From Halobacteriovoraceae bacterium (GTDB lineage Bacteria; Bdellovibrionota; Bacteriovoracia; Bacteriovoracales; Bacteriovoracaceae): DNA of 64,000 nt. Positions within the stretch are counted from its first letter, which is position 1, and every line of letters starts with the position of its first letter. Made by a program: the position numbers and the translations under genes. A model generated the notes under the pieces. That model was not told the DNA's origin, searched no databases, and saw nothing but the letters and a program-made list of their open reading frames with translations. Location of the stretch: contig PAVS01000023.1 of NCBI GenBank assembly GCA_002713145.1, positions 62,001 to 126,000 of the forward strand. The letters are read 5' to 3'. Shown here piece by piece: positions 24,893 through 34,068 of the stretch.

Positions 24893-25764
24893 TGATAAAT
24901 AAAGTCTTTCTACTCACATTCTTGTTTAGTTTCACAGTTTGGGCAAATGATCCAACTTGTAAGCTGACTAGTTTTAAAAACATCGTTAAGATTAATAAAA
25001 TTCAAGATGACACCATTGTTCAAGAAAGTGATTGCTCCGCTGAAGTCATTGAAGATTTTAAACTTCTCATTGAGAATGCAAATGGCTTACTCAAAGCGAG
25101 CTTTCTCTCCCAATACTTTCAACAAGAACATGGAACTCATATTCAAGTCTCACCTGACACCATTCAAGTCAGTGATATAAAAGATCATATTCAAAAAAGT
25201 ATAGGGGATGAAAATCTCATCATTAAAAAAGTGAATAGCCTTATTCCTCATTCTTCACTGACTTATAACACGAGTGAAACTCTTCGTATCAGCTGTAAAA
25301 ACTGTGACTCTCCAGGAACGAAAGATCTTGCCCTCACTCTAGGAAAGAAGAAGCATTGGCTAAGCGCCAATATCTTTATCAAAAAAGAAGTCTACTCACT
25401 TGAGAAAAATATCATTAATCTTTCTGAGAAGCTCAGTCCTGATCACTTTAAAAAAGTCACAATTATAGACAGAGGAAACAAAAGATACTTCGATGATTTA
25501 TCTAATATCAAATTCTATCGTTTAAATAAATTTATGCGCAAGGGTGATGTCCTTGGTGCTCATGATGTCTCCCCTAAATCAATCGTCAAATACGGAGATA
25601 AAGTGAAAGTGAAAATTAATAATTCGAGTGTTAACCTAAGCGTAGTGGCCATTGCTAAATCTAACGGACGTTTCGGTGATATTATTGAACTCCAAAATCC
25701 TAAATCAAATAAAAAAATAACAGCTAAAATAACAGACTATAATCAAGCGGAAATAAATTTATGA
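24892..25764 (+). CDS. flgA: Flagellar P-ring assembly chaperone FlgA
   Basis: The 290-residue periplasmic protein has a signal peptide (cut after FTVWA) and a C-terminal SAF/FlgA domain: RKGDVLGAHDVSPKSIVKYG, DKVKVKINNSSVNLSVVAIA and GRFGDIIELQNPKSNKKITA. The N-terminal half is poorly conserved, as usual in this family. It assists P-ring (FlgI) polymerisation. It overlaps flgH by four bases. Confidence 0.88.
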   Translation: MINKVFLLTFLFSFTVWANDPTCKLTSFKNIVKINKIQDDTIVQESDCSAEVIEDFKLLIENANGLLKASFLSQYFQQEHGTHIQVSPDTIQVSDIKDHIQKSIGDENLIIKKVNSLIPHSSLTYNTSETLRISCKNCDSPGTKDLALTLGKKKHWLSANIFIKKEVYSLEKNIINLSEKLSPDHFKKVTIIDRGNKRYFDDLSNIKFYRLNKFMRKGDVLGAHDVSPKSIVKYGDKVKVKINNSSVNLSVVAIAKSNGRFGDIIELQNPKSNKKITAKITDYNQAEINL

Positions 25765-26498
25765 AAGCCATTTTATTAAGCTTTATTCTTATTCTAACCA
25801 GTTCATGCGCTTCTTATGTTCAAAGTATTCACAGACAAATCGACAATGAGAAAAGAGGGCAAGCCAATCAAAAACAAAGGCAATATCGAGCTGGCTATAG
25901 ACCCGGCCAAGATAGACGGCCTATCCAGAACCCAGTGACTTTAAACGGTGTCCCTACTGCTTCAAAGTACAGAAATTATGCCCCTAGAGTGAAAAGACAA
26001 TATAACTCAAGAGGTCGAACCCGAGCAGAAGATCTGCGGGATAATGCTGATGATGGGAGTTTGTGGTCAGGTGAGAACAGCGAGAACTTCCTTTTTGTGA
26101 CCAATAATATGAAGCGCAAAGGTGATATCGTCATCATCGACGTCTATGACAATCTCAAAGATAAAATACAAGATGAGCTCAAAAGAAATTTTCCAGAGCC
26201 AAAAAAGAAAACAAATGCAAAAGCTGGCGAGGAAGAGCAAGCGGAACAACCGGAAGAAGCTGCCCCTGCTGTAGCTGGTCAGAATCCTGAAAAAGTTCAT
26301 GATAAGATTTCTGCCAAAGTCATTGAGATCGTCAATAATGACTATATTATGCTACGAGGCCGCAAAGAAGTGATGTTCCAAGAAAGAAAAAGATATTTTG
26401 AAATACAAGCTGTCGTTTCACAAAAAGATATTACTGCGAACGATACCGTTGAATCCAACAAGATATTAGAACCTAGAATTAATGTATTGAGGTATTAA
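25761..26498 (+). CDS. flgH: Flagellar L-ring protein FlgH (lipoprotein)
   Basis: The 245-residue protein has a lipoprotein signal (MKAILLSFILILTSSC, lipid Cys16). The conserved FlgH core is SLWSGENSENFLFVTNNMKR, KGDIVIIDVYDNLKDKIQDE and, at the C-terminus, ANDTVESNKILEPRINVL. A charged Ala/Glu insertion (about 150-180) separates the core halves. FlgH makes the outer-membrane bushing of the rod. It is two bases from flgI. Confidence 0.92.
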   Translation: MKAILLSFILILTSSCASYVQSIHRQIDNEKRGQANQKQRQYRAGYRPGQDRRPIQNPVTLNGVPTASKYRNYAPRVKRQYNSRGRTRAEDLRDNADDGSLWSGENSENFLFVTNNMKRKGDIVIIDVYDNLKDKIQDELKRNFPEPKKKTNAKAGEEEQAEQPEEAAPAVAGQNPEKVHDKISAKVIEIVNNDYIMLRGRKEVMFQERKRYFEIQAVVSQKDITANDTVESNKILEPRINVLRY

Positions 26499-26500
26499 AA

Positions 26501-27505
26501 ATGTTTAAACAGATCCTACTCCTTTCCCTGTTAGTATCATCCTTAAGCGCTACAGCAGCGAATCGTTTAAAAGACATTATCGATATTAAGGGGGTACGAG
26601 ATAACCCGCTTATTGGGTATGGTTTAGTGATAGGTCTTAATGGAACTGGTGATGGTGGTGGAGAAATTACCAATAATTCACTTCGAAAAATGTATCAAAC
26701 GTTGGGGCTTGACCCTGTTTCTGAAGTTAGCTCGGCCAACGTTGCAGCTGTGATCGTGACCGCCAAGCTTCCTCCTTTTGGACGTATAGGTCAGAAAATG
26801 GATGTCACCATTTCCTCGATTGGGGATGCCAGCTCACTCGCAGGGGGAACCTTATTAGTCACTCCTCTCAAAGGTGGAGATGGTAAAGTCTATGCAGTAG
26901 CAAACGGTGCACTTTCTATTGGAGGACTCACTCAAGGGGCTAAATTTGCAACCAGTGGAAGCATTCCTAGTGGTGCAACTATTGAGCGTGAAATTGATCA
27001 AGCTTTTAATGAAAAAAAATCACTCAGACTCTCTCTCAAAAAACCTGATTTCACGACAGCGGCAAGAGTGGTAAAAACCATCAATGAAAACTTCGGTGGT
27101 AAGTTTGCTAATGCCACTGATTCAGCGACAGTTGATCTTATCATTCCTCCTCATTATCAAAGAAAAGTAGTGGATATGATTGCTATCATGGAAAACTTCC
27201 GAGTGAACCAAGATAATAAAGCCAAGATCGTGATCAATGAGAAAACCGGAACCATTGTTGCTGGTGGAGAGATCACACTCTCTAAAGTTGCCATTAGCCA
27301 TGGAGATCTGATGTTAGAAGTTGGGGGAGAAAAAGATAAAAAAGGCGGGGCAAGTGGAAGCCTTCACCTTATTGAAAAGAAATCTACACTAAAAGACTTG
27401 GTTAATGCACTCAATGCCATTGGCACCTCTCCTGAAGATCTCATTAGCATTTTTCAGGCACTTAAAAGCAATGGGGCATTAATTGCCGAGCTAGAGTTCA
27501 TATGA
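26501..27505 (+). CDS. flgI: Flagellar P-ring protein FlgI
   Basis: The 334-residue FlgI has a signal peptide and the family blocks RLKDIIDIKGVRDNPLIGYG, LVIGLNGTGDGG, AVIVTAKLPPFGRIGQKMDV, SSIGDASSLAGGTLLVTPLK and the C-terminal LVNALNAIGTSPEDLISIFQ. It forms the peptidoglycan-layer bushing. After its stop a 92-base gap precedes the next gene; it shows no clear terminator. Confidence 0.97.
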   Translation: MFKQILLLSLLVSSLSATAANRLKDIIDIKGVRDNPLIGYGLVIGLNGTGDGGGEITNNSLRKMYQTLGLDPVSEVSSANVAAVIVTAKLPPFGRIGQKMDVTISSIGDASSLAGGTLLVTPLKGGDGKVYAVANGALSIGGLTQGAKFATSGSIPSGATIEREIDQAFNEKKSLRLSLKKPDFTTAARVVKTINENFGGKFANATDSATVDLIIPPHYQRKVVDMIAIMENFRVNQDNKAKIVINEKTGTIVAGGEITLSKVAISHGDLMLEVGGEKDKKGGASGSLHLIEKKSTLKDLVNALNAIGTSPEDLISIFQALKSNGALIAELEFI

Positions 27506-27597
27506 TGTCAAAATCTGGACTTAAACGACATTTTTTTATGGTAACGCACCATATATTAATGTTATACTAAGAGGGTAAATATCCTCTAGGATGGAGG

Positions 27598-27984
27598 ATG
27601 AAAAAAACTAGGATGGTCATGACCAATATAAACAAGCTTTCCCACATTCAGCCCCAAGTGGTTAGGAAACATCAAAATGTTCCTAAAGAAGTCGTTCAGG
27701 CTGCTGAAGCTATGGAAGAGCAATTCGCCAACCATCTTATCAATGAAATGCGCAAGTCTGTCGGTAAAGAGTCAAAAAGCTCTGCTGAAGATTTTTACAA
27801 CTCACTCATGGATCGTGAGCGAGCAAAAATGTTAGCGAAGTCTGACACTGGCCTAGGTATTAAAGATGTCGTCATTGACGAATATATGCGTAAAACAGCT
27901 AGACCATCATCGTATGGTCAATTTGAAAAAGTAGAAATGTATGAAAAACAAAAACCTAACTCTCAAAAAGGAGAGACGTTATGA
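27598..27984 (+). CDS. flgJ: Rod-binding protein (FlgJ N-terminal domain only)
   Basis: The 128-residue protein has the rod-binding core AAEAMEEQFANHLINEMRKS, DFYNSLMDRERAKMLAKSDT, GLGIKDVVIDEYM. It lacks the muramidase domain that gammaproteobacterial FlgJ carries, as is common outside that group; a separate peptidoglycan hydrolase must open the wall. Start choice is uncertain: GGAGG abuts the ATG at 27598, while the Met at 27619 has AGGATGG at good distance. Confidence 0.82.
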   Translation: MKKTRMVMTNINKLSHIQPQVVRKHQNVPKEVVQAAEAMEEQFANHLINEMRKSVGKESKSSAEDFYNSLMDRERAKMLAKSDTGLGIKDVVIDEYMRKTARPSSYGQFEKVEMYEKQKPNSQKGETL

Positions 27985-28304
27985 GTAGCATAGACACCAG
28001 AGCTCCATTTTTCCCGAATTCAAAGTCTGCTCAAAGAGAAATTGAACAAGCTAGAAAATCATCGATGCTCAGACGCAACTCTTATGAAAGAGCTCAGGAA
28101 CTACAAGACAAAACAGGTTCTCATGCCAAGGTATCAATCCCTGATACGATTAGAGATTTTTCTCGTATCAAAAAAGTTGCTGACACAACTCCTGAGGTTG
28201 ATAACACAGCTAAGATTGCGAGTTTAAAAGCACAGATTCAAGCCGGTACTTACCAGCCCGACTACGATGCCATCGCTGATAAAATTTTAGCAACTGAATA
28301 CTAA
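27981..28304 (+). CDS. flgM: Anti-sigma-28 factor FlgM
   Basis: The 107-residue protein has a disordered, basic N-terminal half and the FlgM C-terminal pattern: VSIPDTIRDFSRIKKVAD, then IASLKAQIQAGTYQPDYDAIADKIL. The GTYxxDxxxIADKIL motif is the sigma-28-binding segment. It holds FliA inactive until exported through the finished hook. It overlaps the flgJ stop by four bases and lies directly before flgN-flgK-flgL, which are classical FliA-linked genes. Confidence 0.88.
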   Translation: MSSIDTRAPFFPNSKSAQREIEQARKSSMLRRNSYERAQELQDKTGSHAKVSIPDTIRDFSRIKKVADTTPEVDNTAKIASLKAQIQAGTYQPDYDAIADKILATEY

Positions 28305-28319
28305 TTTAAAGAGGATTAA

Positions 28320-28829
28320 ATGTCGGAATTACAAACTGTTGAATTAAAACTTAAATTGAGTGAGCTCGTTATGCTGTGGAGAAATTTCTGCGAGACTCAT
28401 ACTCAGCTTTATGAATACACTTGTGATGAGTACATTCATTTACTGGCCAGTGATATTGAAAATCTTAATGAAACTGTTTCAAGTAAATTAACACTCCTTG
28501 AAAATATAAACACACTCGATGCCCAAAGACAGGAATTAACTCATGAGATTACAGGGTTATTAGGGATAGAGAACCATAAGAAACTGTCACATTTAACCAG
28601 TGCCTTAAAGGCAAATGGCGAAACAGATACGGCCACACAAATTGAAAAACTAAATTTAATCCTGATCGATATTATTGAAAAAGTTCAGGAACAAAATAAA
28701 AAGAATCAAGTCTTTCTCAACAAAGCTATTCTCTCGTTACAAGACCTAAGAGAGAGTTTTATGGGGAAAAGTAATTATAAAACCTATTCTGCCAGTGGCG
28801 TTGCTAAAAACAACTCTACTTTCAGATAG
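28320..28829 (+). CDS. flgN: Flagellar export chaperone FlgN
   Basis: The 169-residue all-helical protein (ELKLKLSELVMLWRNFCETH ..., NKKNQVFLNKAILSLQDLRE) has the FlgN layout, with the C-terminal LxxL and KAxxSLxxLR region. FlgN carries the FlgK and FlgL subunits to the export gate, and both follow immediately. A GAGG ribosome site precedes the ATG. Sequence conservation is low in this family, so position counts for much of the call. Confidence 0.8.
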   Translation: MSELQTVELKLKLSELVMLWRNFCETHTQLYEYTCDEYIHLLASDIENLNETVSSKLTLLENINTLDAQRQELTHEITGLLGIENHKKLSHLTSALKANGETDTATQIEKLNLILIDIIEKVQEQNKKNQVFLNKAILSLQDLRESFMGKSNYKTYSASGVAKNNSTFR

Positions 28830-28844
28830 AAGAAGGAAACGAGC

Positions 28845-30314
28845 TTGGCGGCAGATTTATTTAGTATCGGACGTTCATCCCTGCGAACTTCAAAGAAGTC
28901 CCTTGCGACGACGTCGCATAATATCGCCAATGCTAATAATGAGGGCTTTTCTCGTCAGGTGGTCACTCATGAAGTCAACACTCCGATCCAAAGCGGAAAG
29001 AATGTTTATGGAACGGGTGTTAATGTTAAGACGGTTAAACGCGCCCACGACACTCTTTTAGAGAAAAAATTAAATCACTCTCTTGCAGGACATCAGTATA
29101 ATGAAGAACGAACTTTTCAGCTTGGACGAGTTGAGGAAGTTTTTAATGAAATTAACTCTGATGGAATGAACAAGATCCTCAATAGATTTTTCAACTCTTT
29201 CCGTGAGCTTTCTAATCAACCGGAAAATGAAACTGTGAGAAGTGTAGTTCGTGATAATGCTAATTTAGTCATAAGAGACTTTCAAAGAATTAGTGGTTCT
29301 ATTACCGATGTTAAAAGCCAAATTGAAGCCAAGGTTGAATATGCTGTGAATGATATCAATTCACAAGCTCAGGCTATTGCCAATCTCAACAAAGAAATCT
29401 CAAGACTGGAAAATATGGGCGGTGAGACCGGTGATCTACGGGATCAAAGGGATGCTGCGGTTAGAGCGATCTCAGAACTTGCTCCTGTCAATGCTTTCGA
29501 AGATAACAAAGGTCAATACGTTGTGAACCTTGTTGGAGTTGGTTCCGTTGTTGCCGGCGGAATGATTAATGAACTTCAAGCCGGTGCTATCTCAAATGAT
29601 AATGTGGGGTCTTATAAAGACGAAGGGCGAGTAGAAATATTTTACAAAAATAAGCCTGATACTCCTATCACAGGAAGCATTAAGGGGGGTAAAATAGGTG
29701 CCCTCATTCAAACACGAAATGAAGAAATAAAAGTCCTGAGAGACCAGCTCGATGAAATGGCTCATGGTCTTGTTCATACGACTAATGCCATTCACAGACG
29801 AGGTTATGTAAACAAAGAACTTCCTGTGGATCAAAATGGAAATGTTGTGGCCCATCCAAGTCTCGGTAAGATAACGGGGATTAATTTCTTTAAAGAACCG
29901 CTTGATTTCGAACGCGCCTCAGAGATGATTGATTTAAGCGATGATGTCAAAGAAGATCTCAATAATATCTCCACTGGACTTGCTCCTAACTCTCCCGGGG
30001 ATAACCGTATCGCCGTGGCCATCTCAAAACTTCAACACGAAAAAGTTTTAGGTGGGGGAAATAAAACACTGGAAGAAAGTTATCTTTCTGCTGTAGGAAA
30101 AATTGGTTTGGCAGTGTCAAAGTCAAAGGTAAATTTTGAACAGTCAGGGGGAATCCTGGCCCAGGCGAAATCTCTCAAAGAAAGACTTTCTGGAGTTTCA
30201 ATTGATGAAGAAACAACAAATATGGTGAAGTATCAACATGCTTATAATGCTTCTGCTAAGATGATAAAAGCTGCAGACGAAATGTTTGACTCTGTGCTTG
30301 GGATGATGAGGTAG
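28845..30314 (+). CDS. flgK: Hook-filament junction protein FlgK (HAP1)
   Basis: The 489-residue HAP1 begins at TTG (28845) after AAGGAAAC. The rod/hook-type N-terminal signature is KSLATTSHNIANANNEGFSR, followed by the FlgK-specific NKILNRFFNSFRELSNQPEN and DLRDQRDAAVRAISELAPVN. The C-terminal motif is ETTNMVKYQHAYNASAKMIK. It joins the hook to the filament. Length is slightly below the E. coli protein (547). Confidence 0.95.
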   Translation: MAADLFSIGRSSLRTSKKSLATTSHNIANANNEGFSRQVVTHEVNTPIQSGKNVYGTGVNVKTVKRAHDTLLEKKLNHSLAGHQYNEERTFQLGRVEEVFNEINSDGMNKILNRFFNSFRELSNQPENETVRSVVRDNANLVIRDFQRISGSITDVKSQIEAKVEYAVNDINSQAQAIANLNKEISRLENMGGETGDLRDQRDAAVRAISELAPVNAFEDNKGQYVVNLVGVGSVVAGGMINELQAGAISNDNVGSYKDEGRVEIFYKNKPDTPITGSIKGGKIGALIQTRNEEIKVLRDQLDEMAHGLVHTTNAIHRRGYVNKELPVDQNGNVVAHPSLGKITGINFFKEPLDFERASEMIDLSDDVKEDLNNISTGLAPNSPGDNRIAVAISKLQHEKVLGGGNKTLEESYLSAVGKIGLAVSKSKVNFEQSGGILAQAKSLKERLSGVSIDEETTNMVKYQHAYNASAKMIKAADEMFDSVLGMMR

Positions 30315-30317
30315 ATT

Positions 30318-31403
30318 ATGGCAAGAGTATCAGAAGCAAGTTCCTTTCACGCCATTCAACATGCTGTTAATAAAACCAAATCAAGATTAGAAGATCTTCA
30401 AATTAAAGGTTCTACTCTCAAGCGTGTGCAAAAACCATCAGATGATCCTGTCGGAAATATAGATATTCTTTCTATCCGTTCCAAAAATATCGATGGAAAG
30501 CAATATGAAAGAAATGCTTCAGTGGCCAAGGCTCAACTGACCTTTACTGAAAATGCTATTTCAGAACTCACTGATGTGCTTAACAAGGCCAAAGAAATTG
30601 CCGTGGCACAGGCTTCCAATCTTTTCGATGTCAATATCAGAAGAGGGGTAGCTAAAGAAGTTGAACAACTAAAAAATCAAGCTGTCAGTATTGCCAATAG
30701 AAGAATGGGTAATAAGTATATCTTTGCCGGCCATAAATCTCTGACCAAACCTTTTAACGAAGCTGGTGAGTACTTAGGAGATTCCAACCAAACAAAAATT
30801 GAAGTGCAAAAAGATTATTTTGTTCCCATATCTTTTAATGGGAAAGATATATTCTATGAAAAAGAAGGGCTTCCCCTACCCGATGGAGATCCACTTGCTG
30901 GCTCACCTCTCGCGGACTTTAACAAAAAAGTGAAAATTGATGGTGATCAAGTTGAGATTGATGAAAGTCTTAACACTCCAGTAAATGAGAGTGAAAATAG
31001 CAATCAAGAGAACTTCAATCGCACCCCAGCTACGGAAGCCGAGAGAGCACCAGAGCTAGGACCTGCTCGCACCAGTGTCTTTAGTGATCTGCAAAAGCTA
31101 CATGACGCTCTGATCACTGATAATCATGAGATTATCCAGGATCTTTTACCAAAGCTAGATAAGGCAGTGGATAGACTTATTGAAAGTCGGGCTAAGATTG
31201 GTTCCATTCTCAACACGGTAGACAGTGCAGTTGAGTCAGTACAAAAACAACATTTATTGAATGAAGAGTATCGCACTCAAATTGAAGATGCGGATCTAGC
31301 TGAACTCTTCACCGACCTCACGCGTCAAAAAAACGTTCTTGACGCTACTTACAAAGCAAGTGCTCAGCTTATGAACAAAAACTTGATGGACTATATTAAC
31401 TAG
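30318..31403 (+). CDS. flgL: Hook-filament junction protein FlgL (HAP3)
   Basis: The 361-residue HAP3 has flagellin-like ends. The N-terminus has QIKGSTLKRVQKPSDDPVGN and LTFTENAISELTDVLNKAKE, and RRMGNKYIFAGHKSLTKPF is typical of FlgL. The C-terminus is DLAELFTDLTRQKNVLDATY. It is three bases after flgK. A 198-base gap then precedes csrA. Confidence 0.93.
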   Translation: MARVSEASSFHAIQHAVNKTKSRLEDLQIKGSTLKRVQKPSDDPVGNIDILSIRSKNIDGKQYERNASVAKAQLTFTENAISELTDVLNKAKEIAVAQASNLFDVNIRRGVAKEVEQLKNQAVSIANRRMGNKYIFAGHKSLTKPFNEAGEYLGDSNQTKIEVQKDYFVPISFNGKDIFYEKEGLPLPDGDPLAGSPLADFNKKVKIDGDQVEIDESLNTPVNESENSNQENFNRTPATEAERAPELGPARTSVFSDLQKLHDALITDNHEIIQDLLPKLDKAVDRLIESRAKIGSILNTVDSAVESVQKQHLLNEEYRTQIEDADLAELFTDLTRQKNVLDATYKASAQLMNKNLMDYIN

Positions 31404-31547
31404 TCATTGCTATTGTGAATAAATCCCTTAAACTTAAGAAATCATTAATTTTTTCATTAAACTTGTAATTATTACTTAGAAGTAAGAAGATTTTAAATTA
31501 TTGCTTGCATTTTCAAAGTGTCAGTAATATATGAGTTGTTCAGTTGT

Positions 31548-31574
31548 GAACAAACTGTTTATCTATGCCGATAA
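31548..31574 (+). promoter_or_regulatory. Sigma-28-like -10 box upstream of csrA
   Basis: GCCGATAA (31567-31574) matches the FliA -10 consensus exactly, 27 bases before the csrA ATG and inside a flagellar cluster. The -35 position eleven bases upstream reads GAACAAAC, a poor match to TAAAGTTT, so support is partial. Confidence 0.35.
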
Positions 31575-31601
31575 ATGGATTTAGCATAAGAGGTAACACA
31601 C

Positions 31602-31832
31602 ATGCTCGTTCTAACAAGGAAGCTTGGAGAAAGCATAGCCATTGATGATCATATAAAGATAGTTGTTGTCCAAATTAAAGGAAAACAAGTTAGGCTTGGT
31701 ATCAAAGCTCCTAAAGAGACAAAAATTCACCGTGAAGAAGTGTATCAGGCTATACAAGACCAGAACACTGCAGCGAGTCAATCCACCCCTAGCGACCTTG
31801 CTAGACTTAATGACGAGCTTACAAAGAAATAA
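31602..31832 (+). CDS. csrA: Carbon storage regulator CsrA (RNA-binding)
   Basis: The 76-residue protein starts MLVLTRKLGESIAIDD and contains IKIVVVQIKGKQVRLGIKAP and IHREEVYQAIQ, the full CsrA beta-dimer signature including the conserved Leu4 and Arg44-region RNA-binding residues. It binds GGA motifs near ribosome sites. Being between flgL and fliW it probably represses flagellin translation until FliW is free, the arrangement known from Bacillus and Campylobacter. Confidence 0.97.
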   Translation: MLVLTRKLGESIAIDDHIKIVVVQIKGKQVRLGIKAPKETKIHREEVYQAIQDQNTAASQSTPSDLARLNDELTKK

Positions 31833-31917
31833 ATTCCTCCTTGCGAATCAATATAATTGACTGATACCATCATACAAGGTAGAAATTTGGTACTACCACA
31901 TTTATTCGGAGGGTTAA

Positions 31918-32481
31918 GTGAAAGTCAACACTACTAGGTTCGGAGAACTTCAAGTAAACAAACAGGATGTTATAAACTTCTCAGAAGGATTATTGGGATT
32001 CGAAAATTTAAAGCAATTTTTCGTTGTTGATCCGGGAGATAGCACTTTAATCCTGTGGTTACAATCTATTGAAGATTCAAATATTGCATTCCCAATTATT
32101 GAGCCAAAAATCTTTAAGCCTGATTATATTGCAAAGTTATTACCTGCTGATATGAACAGCGTTAAATTGGAAAGCACAAAAGATGCAAAAATTTACAGCA
32201 TCTTAACGATTCCTTCGGACATCACACAGATGAGTGCAAACTTAAAAGCTCCGATCGTTATCAATAACCAGCAAAATATTGCCAGACAAATTGTTCTTCA
32301 AGACAACAAGCTTTCAGTTAAGTACGAAATGTACAAAGAACTTAAAAGCTATATCGTAGCTTACGCTTCAGATGACTCCAGAAGAACTAATACTGAAGCT
32401 CCTAGAGAAGAGAATACAGCGACAGTTCAAACAACTGAAGCTGGTAAGACTTCTAGAAAAGAAGCTATCAACGAAGCTTAA
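31918..32481 (+). CDS. fliW: Flagellar assembly factor FliW
   Basis: The 187-residue FliW starts at GTG after CGGAGGG. It has INFSEGLLGFENLKQFFVVD, WLQSIEDSNIAFPIIEP, YSILTIPSDITQMSANLKAP and IARQIVLQDNKLSVKYEM, matching the family throughout. The C-terminal 35 residues (Asp/Ser/Thr/Glu-rich) extend beyond the usual end. FliW binds flagellin or, when free, CsrA. It closes the flagellar cluster and is followed by a terminator. Confidence 0.95.
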   Translation: MKVNTTRFGELQVNKQDVINFSEGLLGFENLKQFFVVDPGDSTLILWLQSIEDSNIAFPIIEPKIFKPDYIAKLLPADMNSVKLESTKDAKIYSILTIPSDITQMSANLKAPIVINNQQNIARQIVLQDNKLSVKYEMYKELKSYIVAYASDDSRRTNTEAPREENTATVQTTEAGKTSRKEAINEA

Positions 32482-32504
32482 TTACATTAGAAATTTAAAA
32501 TACT

Positions 32505-32535
32505 AAAAGCACCTCATTGAAGGTGCTTTTTTTTT
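32505..32535. terminator. Bidirectional terminator between fliW and the TPR gene
   Basis: AAAAGCACCT, loop CATTGA and AGGTGCTTTT form a 10-base stem followed by a T run on the plus strand and preceded by an A-rich flank for the minus-strand gene. The TPR gene stop codon abuts it. Confidence 0.9.
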
Positions 32536-33265
32536 AGAGAGGGGTTAGGTTAGTCTCGGTCGCATTTTGAGAAAGACTTAAATACATCTGTAACTCAGTA
32601 TTATCTGGATCTTTTAAAAGCGCTCTTTGCCACTCAGCCTGAGCTTCGATGGCATTTCCTTTTCCATAATGGAGCAAGCCTAATGCAACTAGGCCAGGAA
32701 TATACTGAGGGTGTTCAGACTTTAAAGATCTTAACTCTTCAAAGGCTTTAGCAAAGTAACCTTTTTTAGAATAAACCTTAGCAATTTTAAGTCTGATCTC
32801 TAGATTTTCAGGATCAAGCTGGATCGCTTTATTGTATTCAAAAAGTGCTTCTTCAAAGCGATTATAAGAAAAATACATTTCCGCGATTTCGAAATGTTTG
32901 AGCGAGAATTTTTTATTGATATGGGGATCTTTTACCCCTTGGTCTTTATCTTTAACGTTCTTATTAGCATTATCAAAAATCTTTTGCGCCTGCTCATATT
33001 TACCGATGTCGTTATAAATAACAGATAAGCTAATAGAGGCATCTGTATGAGAGGGCTCGAGTTCTATTACTTTTTGAAAAGCTTTTATGGCCTTTCCCAA
33101 TTGCCCCTGGATATGAAAGATATTACCCATATAAAAGTAAGCATCTACATGTTGAGGATTGAGATTGATAACTTCTTCAAAAAGCATGAAAGCTTTTTTA
33201 AACATATTTTTCTCAAACAAATCCTTCGCTGTTAAAAACAGCTGTCTCTCTTTTTGAACGTCCAA
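32534..33265 (-). CDS. Tetratricopeptide-repeat protein
   Basis: The 243-residue soluble protein contains at least five TPRs, for example AKDLFEKNMFKKAFMLFEEV, AYFYMGNIFHIQGQLGKAIK, AEMYFSYNRFEEALFEYNKA and LGLLHYGKGNAIEAQAEWQR. No enzyme domain or signal is seen. It starts at TTG (33265) after a GGAGAG ribosome site and follows bamD by 14 bases, so it could help envelope assembly, but that rests on position only. Confidence 0.8.
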   Translation of the reverse strand: MDVQKERQLFLTAKDLFEKNMFKKAFMLFEEVINLNPQHVDAYFYMGNIFHIQGQLGKAIKAFQKVIELEPSHTDASISLSVIYNDIGKYEQAQKIFDNANKNVKDKDQGVKDPHINKKFSLKHFEIAEMYFSYNRFEEALFEYNKAIQLDPENLEIRLKIAKVYSKKGYFAKAFEELRSLKSEHPQYIPGLVALGLLHYGKGNAIEAQAEWQRALLKDPDNTELQMYLSLSQNATETNLTPL

Positions 33266-33279
33266 AAGTCTCTCCTATC

Positions 33280-34026
33280 CTAGTTGAGTTCGTTGTCACA
33301 ATACTTCTTGTATTTGTCGACAACCTTTTTGTCTTCTTTATCTAGTTCGTGTGTGTATTTTTCTGCGTATTCTATGCAAGTTTTGTATTCATTAAGATGA
33401 TAAGTAGAAAGAACAATTCTTTGCATCGAGTGAGATCGGAGATCTGACTTATTGAAATTATCCAGGATATCTAGATATCTCCAGCGTGCAGCACTAAACT
33501 GTTCTGTTTTAAAATAGAAATCAGCTACATACTGTTCGTAATTGCGAATTCTTTTTTTACAAATATTAATTTTCTTTTTTGCGTCTTTTAGATATTTCGA
33601 ATTATCAAACTTCGTTATAATTTCTTGGTAATACTTTATGGCTTCATGAGCCGCAGCTAAATCTCTATCGTCCGTATCAGGGAGTTGTTTAAAATATGAT
33701 TCCGCTATTCTAAATACAACATAAGGTAATCTTTCATGCTTAGGATGAAAGTCTCTAAACAGCAGATAAGCTGCAGCGGCTTCTACATAATTTTCTTGAA
33801 GGTAAAGAATATCTGCCTGCATAAGTTCAGCAGGAGTTGCGTAGTAGCTGTACGGATATTGATTTTTTAATTGATTCAGTTTTTCAGTGGCTAGGATATA
33901 GCGCTCATCTTCCATAAGTTGCTTGGCTTCTTTATAAAGAACTTCAGCTTCGGTTTTTCCTTTCGGTTTTTCCGAGGCACAAGAAATCATAAGTGCGATG
34001 AGTAAAGGCCATAAGAATAATTTCAT
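33280..34026 (-). CDS. bamD: BamD-like outer-membrane assembly lipoprotein
   Basis: The 248-residue protein has a lipoprotein signal (lipid Cys16 in LMISC). The TPR-like BamD fold is seen in VLYKEAKQLMEDERYILATE, KLNQLKNQYPYSYYATPAEL, QADILYLQENYVEAAAAYLL and FRDFHPKHERLPYVVFRIAE. The NQYPYSxYAxxAxL and HPxH motifs are typical of BamD/YfiO. It is an essential partner of BamA in inserting beta-barrel proteins. Family assignment is good; being the only BamD in the organism is not shown. Confidence 0.88.
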   Translation of the reverse strand: MKLFLWPLLIALMISCASEKPKGKTEAEVLYKEAKQLMEDERYILATEKLNQLKNQYPYSYYATPAELMQADILYLQENYVEAAAAYLLFRDFHPKHERLPYVVFRIAESYFKQLPDTDDRDLAAAHEAIKYYQEIITKFDNSKYLKDAKKKINICKKRIRNYEQYVADFYFKTEQFSAARWRYLDILDNFNKSDLRSHSMQRIVLSTYHLNEYKTCIEYAEKYTHELDKEDKKVVDKYKKYCDNELN

Positions 34027-34068
34027 GCTTTAAAAATACCTATTTTTTGGGTTACAGTCAAAAGCAAT

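Noticed and set aside
31548..31574. Firm sigma-28 promoter call for csrA
   Set aside because: The -10 is exact but the -35 does not match; listed at low confidence only.
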